Assembly (NCBI GenBank): GCA_037576215.1
Contig: JBANDB010000002.1
Span: 5,952,001-6,016,000 of the forward strand
Length of the DNA stretch: 64,000 bases
Direction: 5' to 3'
Source: Armillaria gallica
Taxonomy: Eukaryota; Basidiomycota; Agaricomycetes; Agaricales; Physalacriaceae
Made by a program: the position numbers and the translations under genes. A model generated the notes under the pieces. It worked only from the letters and a program-made list of their open reading frames with translations. It did no database searches and was not told the origin of the DNA. Every line of letters begins with the position of its first letter. The stretch's first letter is position 1. Shown here in pieces: positions 25,201 through 36,950 of this stretch.

Positions 25201-25576
25201 ATCATTAGTTCGTCTGGGAAACCGAATGCAATTGCGCTTATTGAGAGGCGGGTTTATCGAGCCGCACAGGATACTGCCTCGACATCCCACGCCGAGAAAC
25301 CAGCATGGCTCATTGTGGGTGATTATACAAGGAGAACACTGCGGTGTACTTGTTCGGGGCTTGCGTCATTTTCTCCGCAATCATGTAACTTGGTGGGATG
25401 TGCGGGTCACCGAACGGAGGAGAGGCGGCAAGTGGGTTTACCTAGATAGAGATCTTGTGGTGCCTTCTACCGATCTTACTGTGGTGATTGAGCCCGCGGA
25501 TGAAAAGGCTGCGAATCAGTCGGAGGCATATAAAATGTGGGAATTCAGCAGGGCCGACTACTTCAAAAAAGGTTGA
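22212..25576 (+). pseudogene. Spt5-like NGN/KOW-domain gene with one in-frame TGA
   Basis: Nine exons are 22212-22244, 22300-22437, 22496-22585, 22671-22910, 22958-22999, 23056-23133, 23195-24190, 24360-24794 and 24866-25576. Every intron is phase 0, giving about 920 codons. The N-terminus has an acidic stretch (NPFLDIEAIDDDNDEE) as in Spt5. An NGN-like domain spans about residues 198-270 (YIWKMKCRRHRGRYIVANIL ... YCVYLEAHMTKALKTWL). KOW-like segments occur at about 495-540 (FTVGQFVVGNGVCGFVDAV) and near 840 (GSLWVIIQGEHCGVLVRGLR). True Spt5 is a Pol II elongation factor. This is a divergent paralogue and its role is unknown. TGA at 22866-22868 (codon 153, ...VIR*WDLES) interrupts exon 4. A longer alternative intron (donor near 22781, acceptor before 22900) could skip it. 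Otherwise the gene is a fresh pseudogene. Confidence 0.65.
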
Positions 25577-26471
25577 CCTTCCGCTGTAATGACCGAGTTT
25601 CTGACAGTTTTTATTTTATTTTATCTTTCCCGTATTTACATTGCTGCAACTGTGTGCGTTAGGTTCGGTGTATAGTTATACGTAACGACAGTATAATAGT
25701 AACTTCAAACGGTGAAATCCTGCATTTTTCCATTTCACATTGACCATTGTATGATCAATGTAGAGCCTTTCAGTATCAAGTAATTAAGACATGTATATCG
25801 TTCCAATAATTATGCTTGACAGGTTCAATTTATGGTCCGCGGGATCCAAGTCTGTTAGACCTGGCAATGTATATAAGTGGTTTGCAAGACTATATTATTG
25901 CTCACCATAGAGAGCATGCGAAGAACACTCTGTCAAGATTGGCATTAGATTGAGCTGCCCAGCACTAGGAGGAGGATACGTTTTGACGTGGTTGGTGCTC
26001 GCTTCTTGCAACGTATGCATACGCGTTACGGCATTCATAGTGTCGTAGTTTAAACCCATTACCGCATTGACGGGAAGAAGACAATTGTCCGTTGAATGTG
26101 TGATATGACACCTATCCGACTCATGGGTATCTGTAAGGGGGGAAGAAAAGAAAAAAAAAAAAGGGGGGGGGGGAGCCATTAGCATGTGGATTGAAAGTGG
26201 GTATAGATGCTCACCACCAGCCTCCAAAATCGAATCTGAAAGGCCATGATCAGTATGCGGAATACTGTAAGACAATCAAGCTGTGACTCGCTTAGACACT
26301 TATCCGTCTTTAGAATTTCCAAGTCATTGCGTTTGCGTTCAGCGACGGCTAGCACGATGTCGAGACATTGTCTGTACGTCGCATTGTTACACTTTTTCGG
26401 TACTGTGAATGGTTTGATCTATCAGAGCGGAAACAGACGTGAGAAAAAGTGGTAAGCGTCACCGCTTGTTT
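25577..26471. other. Intergenic stretch, no gene supported
   Basis: No gene is recognised. An A/G homopolymer block lies at about 26146-26173. Confidence 0.5.
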
Positions 26472-26723
26472 CACTGCAGAGGTTAGGGCATTTTTGATCG
26501 CCTAAAACGGGACCTTAAATGGTTTCGATTTCAGCTTCAGTTTTTACGCCATTATTTTGCGCACTATAAAACGAAAAAGTACCTTAAGTGCATTGTTCCA
26601 TAGGGGGAAAAATGTTTCATACCGTTTTATTGATGGCGTTTTCAGGACCGAGAAAGGCGTCGCTAAATCAGAACCTTAAAAGGTTTCCTTTTTTACCAGC
26701 TAAAATGCACAGGCCTCCGCTGT
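26472..26723. mobile_element. MITE family 2, copy 2
   Basis: This is a full-length second copy of the element at 17602-17854, in the same orientation, with the same inverted ends (CACTGCAGAGGTTAG... and ...AGGCCTCCGCTGT) and about 90% identity. It lies between the Spt5-like gene and the F-box gene at 27660. No target duplication can be asserted. Confidence 0.75.
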
Positions 26724-27659
26724 CTTTTGTTCATGGACGTGGATCTCGACTTCCATACCGTTGAGGTATACACCGTGATACATGGTTGATGAGTGACCTT
26801 TGTATCTTTTACTCCGTTTGGATATCAATAGATTCAATACATAGTTTATTGCGTGTCACCTGGATGGAATACCCGGTTATAGCTCGGATTAGACCTTAGC
26901 CGATGCGCTCTGTATTATTAACCTCCGTTCGATGTGTAGTCTTCAGTTGAATCCGACCACGCAAACTGCACGCCTTGGTGGCATTGCCCGGGGGGTCTTT
27001 CCGTTGAGTTCGATCGAGGAATAACGGTAAATTCCACACGGAGTCTACTGATGTTGTGGAGTGATTCGTAATTCGCGTAACGTAAATGTCGGAGGTGTGT
27101 CGGAAACTTAATATAAATGTCCTACTACGACGATATATGACTCGAGGGTGTCTGTTTATGGCCGAAATTTAGACCTTTTCATGTAGAAGACTTATCGGGT
27201 GTAGTTGTGTCGCTGTCGCCTGGTGTCGCCAGCATGACAACGGTCGAAGACGGATGACATGCGTGTAACTGTGTTGTTCGAACATGTGGGTCCATGTCGG
27301 TCCACATAGTGACAGGTCGGTCTTCTGACTTGATCTTCACATGTATCAATTTAAATAAGAACATCACGTGACTTACGTCTTACCTGTTTCATATATCTTT
27401 ATTGATAAGATGTATATCCATACCGCATGTCCAATCCCTGGTTGTAGGGTTCAAGAGATAATGGAAGCGAGTCGCCGAATAGAAGGAAAATATAGAATAA
27501 GACTGCAGGAAGAGATAAAGGTCAACGGATTCAGGTTAGGGCAGCGAGAAGATTGGCATAAAGAGAAAGAAAGGGTCTAACATGGAAGTAGAAAAAGGCT
27601 ACATCCTTTGCGTCGTCGGCCTCGGGTTTTTTTTTTTTTTCCTCTTCCTTTTTCCCCTG
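26724..27659. other. Upstream region of an F-box gene, no gene supported
   Basis: A basic frame at 27368-27580 precedes the F-box gene, but I could not splice it in phase to the next exon. A T run at 27628-27641 lies just upstream of the chosen start. Confidence 0.4.
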
Positions 27660-29369
27660 ATGCTTGACATGTCCGTCGAACAAGCTTCTGCCGCTGAGCG
27701 TTCGTCTCAACCATCTCATCTGATATGCAGTCATCTACGGGATCTTTATTCATTTTTGAACCATCTACGTGAAGTACAGGATGGAACCGACCCATTTTAT
27801 CGTCAGCAGAGGATAAAGAATCATTTTTTGTTTCTGAGATATATTACAGGTTTGATCTTATGTTTGTGTGCGATGTGTATATTTTTTTTGATGTTTTTTT
27901 TTTGTAGCGAGGCAGGCTCGATCTAGGTCGCTGTATCCAGCGATGCCGGCTTTAGTGCCACGGCTACCAAGGGACGTTCAGTTCAATGTTTTACGTTTCG
28001 TTTCGCCTGTGTCGGCCCTCAAAGCCTTACGCCTAGTGTGTCGTTCATGGAACGATATAATCATAGGAAAATCTACGCTATTTCACCGTATACTGTTCAC
28101 ATCGCAGGTCGAACGTGATACAAGCGAGAGCCGGCAATCCCTGGAACGCGAGGGGTTCCAGTTCGTCCGGTTCCATGGTCTTTCTCATGCGATAACCAAC
28201 ATTGTCATGCGAGATTGGGTGCTAGACAATCGATGCTGGTTTTTGCATGAGTTAACCCGATTAACACACGTTCAAATTATCCGATGCGGCGAATGGAATT
28301 GGTTGTACTGTCTACCTTCAACCGTCACTCATCTTATTGTTCGTGATACACGTATTCGAGTGGTGGGAGGTTTCCAAAGGTTGTTTTCCGGTTCTTCTAG
28401 TTTGATCCATCTGGATCTCGATTCTGCTACGGTTGAGAACCTAGTAAGTGGTATCCTACTCTGATTATATATGTATAACCTATGCTTTTAAAGATTGTTC
28501 CTATGATTGGAGAGCCGTGTGCCGTTCGTAGTTGGCGATGTGTGTATGGCTTGCCGGACACTCCTTTGCCCATTCAGACTTCCCATCTTGTCCCGCTTCG
28601 TGACCTTTCCATCCGGTATTCTTCACACACCGGGCATGGAATCGGATTTGACGGAATGATCAATTGGCTCGCAGGGGATATCGAAAGTCAGATGAGAGGA
28701 TCTGTGTTGAAAGAGGGAGAATCCTTTTCGCGTCAGATTGACGGTAGATTCGTACGAAAGCTTCAACTTTATTTAGAAGGAGGGTTCGCTATCAGGTCAG
28801 GTATATGGGAGCGTTGGAGCGAATCTGTAACTGATTTAACACTCGGTGGTGCGTGTCCTGAGTCTCTCCGGCGGTTATGTCGCGCTGACGATCGAATAGG
28901 ATCAAGTATGACCACGTTATCGATCTCACGTTTCGAGTGTCTTCAGTCTTTATCCTTTGAAATCAGCTATCCTTTAGACCATAGATGGGTCTTCGACGTT
29001 ATCTTGTCTTGGCGTGTGGCTCAGCGGGACACTCTAACGCTGTTTGTCTACAATGATGACCCGTGGAGTCCTTGCGAGCCGGATGAGTTTGAGCATCGGA
29101 CACGCTGGTGGGATGCTATCATCGGCTGTATGAAACGTGTTTGCTTGACGAGGGACGACATGACCGCGAGGATTCCTGCGTTCAGCGGTGGGTTCCGAGT
29201 GGTATTCATGGTGGCGTTGCTGCCTTTCGACCCGCCCGAGGTTCATAGCACGTCTTTGATCCGGTGTGCTGACAGAGTTATCGATTCGTACGTTTCTCTT
29301 AGGTCGCAGTGCTACGTATTGTCTATCATCTCGGCAGGGGTTGACGTCAAAAGATATACGAATTATTGA
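27660..29369 (+). CDS. F-box protein, intact reference copy of subfamily B
   Basis: Three exons are 27660-27849, 27908-28443 and 28494-29369 (533 residues). Introns of 58 bp (phase 1) and 50 bp (GTAAGT donor, phase 0) match the positions in the minus-strand relative at 15590-17486, which supports this model. Exon 1 contains the signature VQDGTDPFYRQQR. The F-box lies at about residues 75-115 (VPRLPRDVQFNVLRFVSPVS ... LRLVCRSWNDII). The following part, through WLYCLPSTVTHLIVRDTRI, is leucine-rich. The C-terminal exon has WLAGDIESQM and YNDDPWSPCE, shared with the decayed copies. The presumed function is as an SCF substrate adaptor with unknown target. No lesion is seen, and it ends with TGA. 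ATG 27660 was chosen because it is in frame and follows a T-rich tract. Confidence 0.8.
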
Positions 29370-30340
29370 TGTATATAGAATTGATACAACTCGCTCATTA
29401 CGGTTATTGTGCGAGATGCATATATATTTACTACGTGCTGTGTATGCCGGAAATTTTAGCGGGGCTCGCTAGACGAATGGATGCGATCGTGCTGCGAACA
29501 ATGGGATATCTTGATGAAACCGCCTGTCTTCAAATACATGTGGTGACGGAGAGACCAGACTGGATCCAACGCTCCCAAATGTTAAGCGATCAGTCTGACG
29601 TGCTATAGTTTTTTTTTCTGGAATATCCTTCTTTCGTTAATCTCTTCTTTCGTTTTTCCTTTTGCATTGTTCTTTGTTTTGTTCTGGGCCACGTATATTC
29701 ACACGATCATCGAGCAGAACCGTGAATTTGCAGCTCGGTTTAAGATATTAGAATGATAGCTGGGTTACCGGATTTTCGAGTGCTTCCGCTAGACTTTTGA
29801 CGTTAGAAGATACTATATTGTTTACTCTATCATATAAGACATAATATCGAGGACATGGTACCCCAACGAACAAATCCGAGATTAGTTGACACTTATTTAT
29901 CCTGATTAGGAATATTTGTATTATGCGAGTGCGTTATATAATTGAGTACCATAGTGCTGTGCGTCAGGTCGATGGACTGTTTGTTCCTGTGAATAATGAC
30001 TCAACATATAAAACCTCCGCGTGGACGAGATGGGGTCTAAATTTTCATGTCGATCTTCACTCTATTAACCGCAAACAGTTTTAAGGGCAGATAAACTCGA
30101 ATCTAGATCATATCGTACCGGGTAAGGGTTGGTCAAGAAGGACAATAGACGGGCCTGTTGAGTCGGTGTTTATACTGCAGAATGCGACAGTACCGATTGT
30201 ATGGATCCTTACATAAAGAATTCGTAAACCGACGGCTATCCGACTTCCCGTCCGGTCGAGGTTTATACGGCTAAACAAAGGCTCAGCATTGAAAAGGAGC
30301 AAAATCGAATAATGCGTCCCCCTTACCTTTGTTTTTGATC
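29370..30340. other. Intergenic stretch, no gene supported
   Basis: No coding signal is recognised. The stretch is AT-rich between a gene end and the presumed promoter of the gene starting at 30341. Confidence 0.5.
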
Positions 30341-32141
30341 ATGTCATATTACTCGTACTCGTGGGGTGCCTTCTACACGAGATATCCGTTGGGGCAGGAT
30401 GTGTGTTCTTCACATATATCGCTGACTGTTTATTGATGTATTGTCTGTTAGACGGATGTTGAGGAGACGCTCCCCTCTTTCAATCCGCTTGTTGATGTGG
30501 TGCGCTCGACGTGGCCTCGCTGTTTGTTGTCTTATCCTGTCTTGTTTTTTTTTTTCAGGCTCCTAACACTTCGTTCGAGACGGTGATCTGGGAGGGTGAT
30601 GACATCATAATTAGAGAAATACCGCTTGTGTCCGGAGCCAGTGGATTCCGGACAATCGACGACCTCCGTATCCCAAATTCCTTCAAGTATGATTCATGGT
30701 TTCGAAACATCTCGATTCACAGGCGCACGATACGCGCCGGTGACGACGTCGTGTACACGTTCTACTTTGAAGGCTCGCACGACTTCTATATGTCGGGAGA
30801 CGTGGTCGAGGGGTACCAGCCGCCGAATAAAATTATTAGGAGAATGCTTCCCGAGGTCGACTGGCGCGGAACTGTATGGGGTGTCAAGCACCGGTACACC
30901 ACGGGCATCCCCATGCCAATCAATCTCGATGAGGCCAGGCAGTGTTTATCGACGTGGGTGTCCCTTTTATTGTCATGACGGTCGAGCATTTAATCCTTTT
31001 CAGATTTGCTCGTGCTTACGCGCGAGGCCACGATGATTTATTCATTCCTGCCAGTCCTCCACAGCATGGTTCTTTCGCACCTGGTATTTATATGCCTCCG
31101 TCGACACGTGCGATCGGTCCTGCTGATAGTGAACGATCTACGAGTTCATCTGTACTTCAGGTCTATTCCACTCCTGAACTCATGGCCAACGTCATCAACG
31201 AGCTTGACACTATGTCTCTTCTTACGCTGCGGTGCACATCCGGGAGGTTGCGACACCTGGTAAATAGGATTTTTTATGGTCGGCTGTGCAAACTTCTGAG
31301 TTTGTTCATTCCTTACGGTCACCTGGAGGAGTTTAAGAATACCCTCAACCGTACTGAATCCATATTAGCCGGCGTGTTCGTCGTTGCTGTTATGATCTGG
31401 GAGCGTTCTTGGGATCCATCGCAATTGGATTTGTTGATTCCATCTACCGCTCGGTACGTGTTAGCTGCTTTGAGTGTACGGTTTATGTTCACATCCGTGC
31501 GTGTTACAGCGCAGCGTGGAGCGAGTTTTTTACGGAGGCCGGGTTCGTTCGCGAACATGTTGTTGATCGTGTCGATTCGTACGGCAACGAGCGTTCGGTG
31601 ACTGCTACATGGAGGTCTCGCGGTGACTACGTACGCTGTATTCTTTAGGTTTTACGTACGAGTTTGATTTGACCAATTTTGTTTACAGGAATCAATCCGT
31701 CTCGTAGAGTCTGCGGATGGCATGGCTCTTAGTCCTATGTTCACCGCTCGGACGACTATGACGCTTAATTTTATGACTATGTCTACCATCTATTCACTTT
31801 ATCCGAGACAAACTTTTCGACGTCAGGCTTTAATATCCCGAGACAGGCATTCCAGCACCGCTGGTTTGTTGACTAGCTCTGTCAAGCAACTTGGGTTTAC
31901 TGCTATATGCGATTCGGCCGGGCCCGGACTTAACTGTGGTATGGGGTGTCTTAGCAGGGTAAGAACCCTGCGAGGACTCAGAGGCGTGGCAGTCATTGAT
32001 ATTTTAGAGAAGGACCATGATATAACCCAGCGACCTCAAAAAGCCATCGACGAGGTAAAATTCACTTATACCTGGCGTATGGGTTCCAAGTGTTTGAATT
32101 GCCTATGGCGCAGTCGTCGCAGTGAATATGTATGCCCTTGA
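30341..32141 (+). CDS. F-box/nucleotidyltransferase-like protein
   Basis: Six exons are 30341-30400, 30452-30499, 30559-30953, 31004-31459, 31510-31630 and 31689-32141, keeping one frame through 510 residues. Introns are 50-59 bp and three are 50-51 bp. Residues 1-165 match nothing I know. An F-box-like segment follows at about 210-250 (VYSTPELMANVINELDTMSLLTLRCTSGRLRHLV). Then comes a segment like the Pol-beta NTase fold of an agaricomycete family (ESILAGVFVVAVMIW ... PSQLDLLIP). The expected acidic pair is reduced to QLD, so catalysis is doubtful. The C-terminal block (IRLVESADG ... FMTMSTIYSLYP ... WRMGSKCLNC) also fits my memory of that family. The intron at 31460-31509 has a weak GTTAGC donor but restores the expected sequence. 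Relics of the family lie at 19684-20690. Confidence 0.65.
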
Positions 32142-32709
32142 CTGTAGGCTTTAATTGTGTGTCCCGTATACGACCGCGGGTAGAAGGTTTCGAAAAGTGT
32201 ACGTAATAGGCAGTTTACACTTGCTTAGGCCGTATTCCTTTCGTTTACAATGGACAATGTCGGTTAATGTCATCGTTAATTCTATTGTCTCCGTTTGCTG
32301 AACGTGCAGCAGCTAATGTATAAATAGAACCCGTCTATCGTCACGTAGAAAGAAAATGGATACGTATGCGCTTGTCAACATTCGTTCCAGCCGGAATATG
32401 TTTTCTTCTCTTGGATATTTCATTGAGGACATCGTCTGACTGTAGAACCCTCTGGTAGTTTGTAGATTTATATTCGTGGCATTCGCGGTGTGTTGGTGTT
32501 GTTACCGGCACAAGGTCCCAGTAAGGAACGGCCGGACCTACAGCCCTGACAATGCGAACCATGTGCTGTGACCGTGGATTAGGATATTATTTAACTTGAA
32601 TTATAATACTCAAAAAATAAATCACTCAGAAGATGATACAGGTCTGAAGATAATTCAAGATAACGTAACATGGACGTCATAGTGATAAGTGTAATAGAGA
32701 ACAAAGTGT
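32142..32709. other. Convergent intergenic spacer
   Basis: This is the spacer between two 3' ends. No feature is recognised. Confidence 0.5.
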
Positions 32710-34311
32710 TTAGAATAAACAACTCGCATCTTCCAGGACTTCCAATCCATCATTGCATAAATCTTGCCACCTGGCTTTGCATGGCGATAGGCCGTAAATA
32801 ATGACTTCATCTTCTAATACAATGCGTTTTATAGTCGCGCGAGTAGTACACACTGCGCGTGCATACACCATGTCAGCAAGCAAACATAGATTGTTGTCTG
32901 TGAGTGAACACATCCAAATAAAGGTAATATCCGTGAGGGATGGGCAAAGATGCAAATTGGAGCGCATCTCTTCAAGTAAAATCGGGGTGAAATTATAAGA
33001 GGACAGACGTAGGGTTTTGATATTCGGCAAGGCTTTCAGCATCAGGATCAGCTCGCGCTGACACTCTGGGAAATTGATAGACACGAGATCATCGATAATA
33101 CAGGCGAATTCCGTGATACGTGTATTGGGTTGTCGGAGTCGAGGGAATTTCGGGGGAAATGAAAAATATCCTCTGTATGCCAATCGTAAGATTGTCACAT
33201 TGGGAACATCCAATTTGTCGTATGTTTCAGGTATCAAACCCAATTCATGGTAATCCGATAAAGTTAGGCAAGAAATCGAAGGAAGGTGTATTATATCGTC
33301 GTCATCTTCCCATTCTTCATCGCAAAGAATTTCCACAGATTTCAAGGCCAGCATCATCGGAAGAAGGTCAGAGATTTCTAGCCGCTGACCTAACAGATTC
33401 ACTGAAAATTTTTTGACTTTGTTATACAAAGCGTTGGCGGAAAGCACAAAACTTGCAAGCGGAAGAGGTGAAATAGAGAGCTGGCGTAAGTTTGGGGTGT
33501 AACGGAATGTCTCGAAGACAACATCGCCGTACGGATCCTCCTCATCCTCCAGATCCGTATCTGCATATAGAGAATCTGCATATGGAGAATCTGTTATGGT
33601 AAGTCTCTGCAGGTTTTTTAGAGACCTTTTCGGGCATGTTTCCAAAACCTTGAACACGCCGGGACCAGCATCAACGTGTAGTGACCGCCATCTGGTCACC
33701 GATGAGAGAACACAGGAGAGCACACGGTTTGACTGTGGACGTATACGAGGACCACGAATGAAAACGTCGAGAAGATGATCTCCGCTCCTGTTTAGACGTT
33801 CGGCAAGTAAACGTTGACCGCGTTGTAAATGCCGCTTTAAACATATGTCCTCGTCGAAGTTGAGGTTTATATCGGACCACAGTGATGGTGTCGTCAATAT
33901 GAGTGCTCTCCATCTTCGGCAAACTCGGGAACATGCCCACAAAGCTGTGTCCGTCGAAACGGAGGATTCCTTCCCAGAAACAACGACAGTGGTGAACACC
34001 TCTAACACGACGTCGTCAGGTACGTAACGGATGGGGTGCAAGATCGATTTCAAGTCAATGAGATGACTCTGTGCTTTCGTCTTCTCTATAGAGAGGAATG
34101 ATTCTTTATTCCCTTTCAATGAATATTCGTAATTGAGTGAAAGGAGGAAACGTTCGTATTCTTGTATTCTTCTGAGGATAACGACTCTGATGTGGTCGGA
34201 AGGCGGAAAGTTATGAGTTAACATCGTAGTGACATCCAAAGAGGGGGAGGAGGGTATCGATATTCCTTCGAGAAAGAGTTCATTGGTAAATGATGTATTG
34301 TAGGGCTCCAT
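32710..34311 (-). CDS. F-box protein, intact (subfamily C)
   Basis: A single exon of 533 residues runs from ATG at complement 34311 to TAA. The N-terminal 85 residues include a predicted helical segment (RVVILRRIQEYERFLLSL ... IEKTKAQSHLIDLKSI). It is followed by the agaricomycete F-box pattern at about 90-150 (ILHPIRYVPDDVVLEVFTTV ... ACSRVCRRWRALILTTPSLW). The remaining leucine-rich region has an acidic insert (YADTDLEDEEDPYGDV). The protein aligns along its length with the gene at 48230-49855, so they are paralogues 15 kb apart on the same strand. The presumed role is as an SCF adaptor with unknown substrate. No lesion is seen. Confidence 0.85.
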   Translation of the reverse strand: MEPYNTSFTNELFLEGISIPSSPSLDVTTMLTHNFPPSDHIRVVILRRIQEYERFLLSLNYEYSLKGNKESFLSIEKTKAQSHLIDLKSILHPIRYVPDDVVLEVFTTVVVSGKESSVSTDTALWACSRVCRRWRALILTTPSLWSDINLNFDEDICLKRHLQRGQRLLAERLNRSGDHLLDVFIRGPRIRPQSNRVLSCVLSSVTRWRSLHVDAGPGVFKVLETCPKRSLKNLQRLTITDSPYADSLYADTDLEDEEDPYGDVVFETFRYTPNLRQLSISPLPLASFVLSANALYNKVKKFSVNLLGQRLEISDLLPMMLALKSVEILCDEEWEDDDDIIHLPSISCLTLSDYHELGLIPETYDKLDVPNVTILRLAYRGYFSFPPKFPRLRQPNTRITEFACIIDDLVSINFPECQRELILMLKALPNIKTLRLSSYNFTPILLEEMRSNLHLCPSLTDITFIWMCSLTDNNLCLLADMVYARAVCTTRATIKRIVLEDEVIIYGLSPCKARWQDLCNDGLEVLEDASCLF

Positions 34312-35336
34312 GTCGTATGGTTGATTCCTAGAAAACCCGTATCAATAAATGTTTATACAACATTATGACTATGACTTGCCCTTTGTTGGCAAATCCCGTC
34401 GGATGTTTGAATAGAGTGGAAAGAACACAAGAACGATGCAAAACGAACGCGTCGTCGCAGAATCACGTGAAGTGCGACGTTCGCGTTCTTGACTCGCGTA
34501 CTGATATAGACGGTTACTTTTTAAGATATTCTTTAGACTTTTAGAATGTTATCAGAGAGACAACAAGAGTGACGAAGCAACAGATAGAGAACGACGTTAC
34601 TAACACTGAAGAAATAGGTGGAAGCTTGCCCTAAAGTCCGTACCATCGGAGAATTCGGGCCTATTAACCGAGCGTCTCAATTTGTTCTTTTCAGATCAGC
34701 CCGGTTGGACTTACGCTTGCTACTTCACCTTTTGTCTGACTGTGCCTCTTAAAAACTTACAAGGCAACGTTCACCACCGATTTTTGTGATATTGCGTTCA
34801 TGGTCAGTTCAAGCTTTGAGCTGTATCTGTGGAAGGACGACAACTTTACAGTGCGTACTCAGGATGCTCATAGCTCCGTCAGTGCTTCCTTTCACCTCCT
34901 ACAGGATCCCGGGTAGCACACACGTGTGTGCGATGGGCTAGATGGAGAGACAGAGATTAACGTCGCACTACGAAATTGTTCTATTCGTTCGTAGGATCCG
35001 TGGAGAAATGATAGAACACAGCGTCTCGGGCCAGCATACATCCCCCGGCTTCCTGACAGCGTCTTTCTTAACTCTCTGGGGTTCACGAGTCGCAAGCACT
35101 GAGAATACCAAGGTCCTGCCTAAGTAGCGGCGTACTTACGACAACATGAAGCCGTCGACAGGCAATAGAGAGTAGACTCAGCAGAGAGTGTCACCATAAC
35201 GACACATTGTCACCAGGAGGTACGCCGCTTTTCTTCCTTCATTTGCTCTTTCTTATCATATTGCCGACAGGCGGACTATGTTTGGTCATATCTCCTCGGA
35301 CGATTCCCTCGTACGGATGTCAGACCAGAGATATGT
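34312..35336. other. Intergenic stretch, no gene supported
   Basis: No coding signal is recognised. The stretch separates the F-box gene start from the A49 fragment. Confidence 0.5.
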
Positions 35337-36062
35337 TTGCAACATCAGTGCCGTTTAAGTGTTATGCGTGAAGTAAAAAAATCCAAGTCAAAGACCAAGG
35401 AAAAGGGGAAAACCGACGCAACATCTAGCACAGACGCGATGATCATCATTGGAGAGATGCCCAGTGTCGAGTTTGTTTCCGATGAAGAAGAGAATAAGCA
35501 TATTGCGGATTCTGGCTGTCGGTGAGTTGCCAGGTACTCACTCCATGCTAACTGAATGTATTAACAATGAACATTAGGTATCTCTTGGCGGTGCATAACC
35601 TGCGATCATCCTCACTGACACTCCTGCCTACACCTGCACCCTTGCATTCGTCGGCACGCGCCGTCAAGGTACTCATATCCGTTCCTGCAAGTTTAACACC
35701 AGCACAGTTAGCTTACCGTGAGGCAAGGAGTGCGCTTGGGGAGTTATTTGGGTCGAAAAAGTTGCAGGCGGCTATCCGTGTGCAGGAGCGTAACAAGGTT
35801 GACGCGTGTGCATGGGGTATGTCCAAGATACCATTGATGTGGATGCGGTGGGACTGCCACGCTGCGTATGTTTCAATTACTCTGGCTGGAGCTATGTAAG
35901 TCGCCAATGCAATATGCTTCGCCATACGAAGCCAAAGAAGTGACGGATATGAGCCGTCGGATCCCGCCGTATAATGCGACGACGAGTGATCCAGCAGAGG
36001 TGTATGATTTGCATGATATTATCCTGGAAACGAATAGAAGGCGATACCCACGGAGATATTGA
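35337..36062 (+). pseudogene. RPA49: Truncated copy of RNA polymerase I subunit A49
   Basis: Exon 35337-35521 joins in phase 2 (GTGAGT donor, CTAAC branch, TAG acceptor) to exon 35578-35816. A third segment of about 35932-36062 is in the matching frame. The translation carries what I recognise as A49 landmarks in order: VEFVSDEEENKHIADSGCRYL, then REARSALGELFGSKKLQAAIR followed by VQERNKVD, then RRIPPYNATTSDPAEVYDLHD. A49 is a non-essential Pol I subunit acting in rRNA synthesis with A34.5, and is usually over 400 residues. Here both the N-terminal dimerisation part and the C-terminal tandem winged-helix half are missing, and a TGA follows at 36060-36062. The gap between the second and third segments is uncertain. 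This is most likely a duplicated gene fragment. The true gene should lie elsewhere. Confidence 0.6.
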
Positions 36063-36950
36063 ACAAGCCTACAAGCGAGCAAGAAAAGGTTGCGTCGTTG
36101 CCTGCGCGTAACTCCCACCTTCCGTCATGGTGCCCTCCCCAACCGTTCGTTGTGTGAAGACGCTCATCATGGAACAACGAAATGCACTCATATCTGAGGC
36201 TGACAAAGCCGTCACTCCCTGTTGAAATTGATTTGGTGAGTTAGTAGATTTCATTTTGCCTAGTAAAATAATACTGAGTTGCATACTAGACATTATCCTC
36301 ACCCCTTATTTTAACCTCGACACTCTGTTATATGCAGGAGCAAAGTGTAAAGCCATCCGTCCCGTCACTGTCGATAGCACATCTACCAGGATATCTTCGT
36401 GCTGTACTCACAATAAACCTCCCAATCGTTACGTAGGAACATTTCCAAGTCCTGTTTAAAAACTGTCTGAGCTTCGACACCCCAACGTATGAGGGCTCAA
36501 CGGACGAAAGAGCATGGGCATGAGCACGTACAGAAGGAGTATTCGAGTATGCTACTCACGAAGGATCTGGATGAACTGATCGCTGTGGCAGCACCTACCT
36601 CCGAAGATGAACTGCGCAGGGCGACCTCGTCTGGTCCCCAACGTCTTCGTATACAACGGGCTCTTGTTCTACTAGGTCTGAGGGGACAATCGTATTCACT
36701 AATTAAATTTGTCGTCCCGAGAATTAATCGGGACTACACGTGTAGCGAATACGACGTCACAAATCCTGGGTTCATACGCCGACATCGGCTAGACGTGGAT
36801 CAGAGTGCCTAACAAGTAATACGTCAGCGCAGAACCCCCCGCGCGTGCGCCTCCATACATGTTCGCCGTCGTTACGGGCCAAAGTCAGACGAAACATAAC
36901 CTCTGTTCCCCATAATCCTTCGATCTACCGCCCAAAGTCCTGCATCTACC
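36063..36950. other. No gene firmly supported
   Basis: A frame at 36489-36812 reads well for 107 codons (MRAQRTKEHGHEHVQKEYSS...) but matches nothing I know and has no splice partner. Confidence 0.35.
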
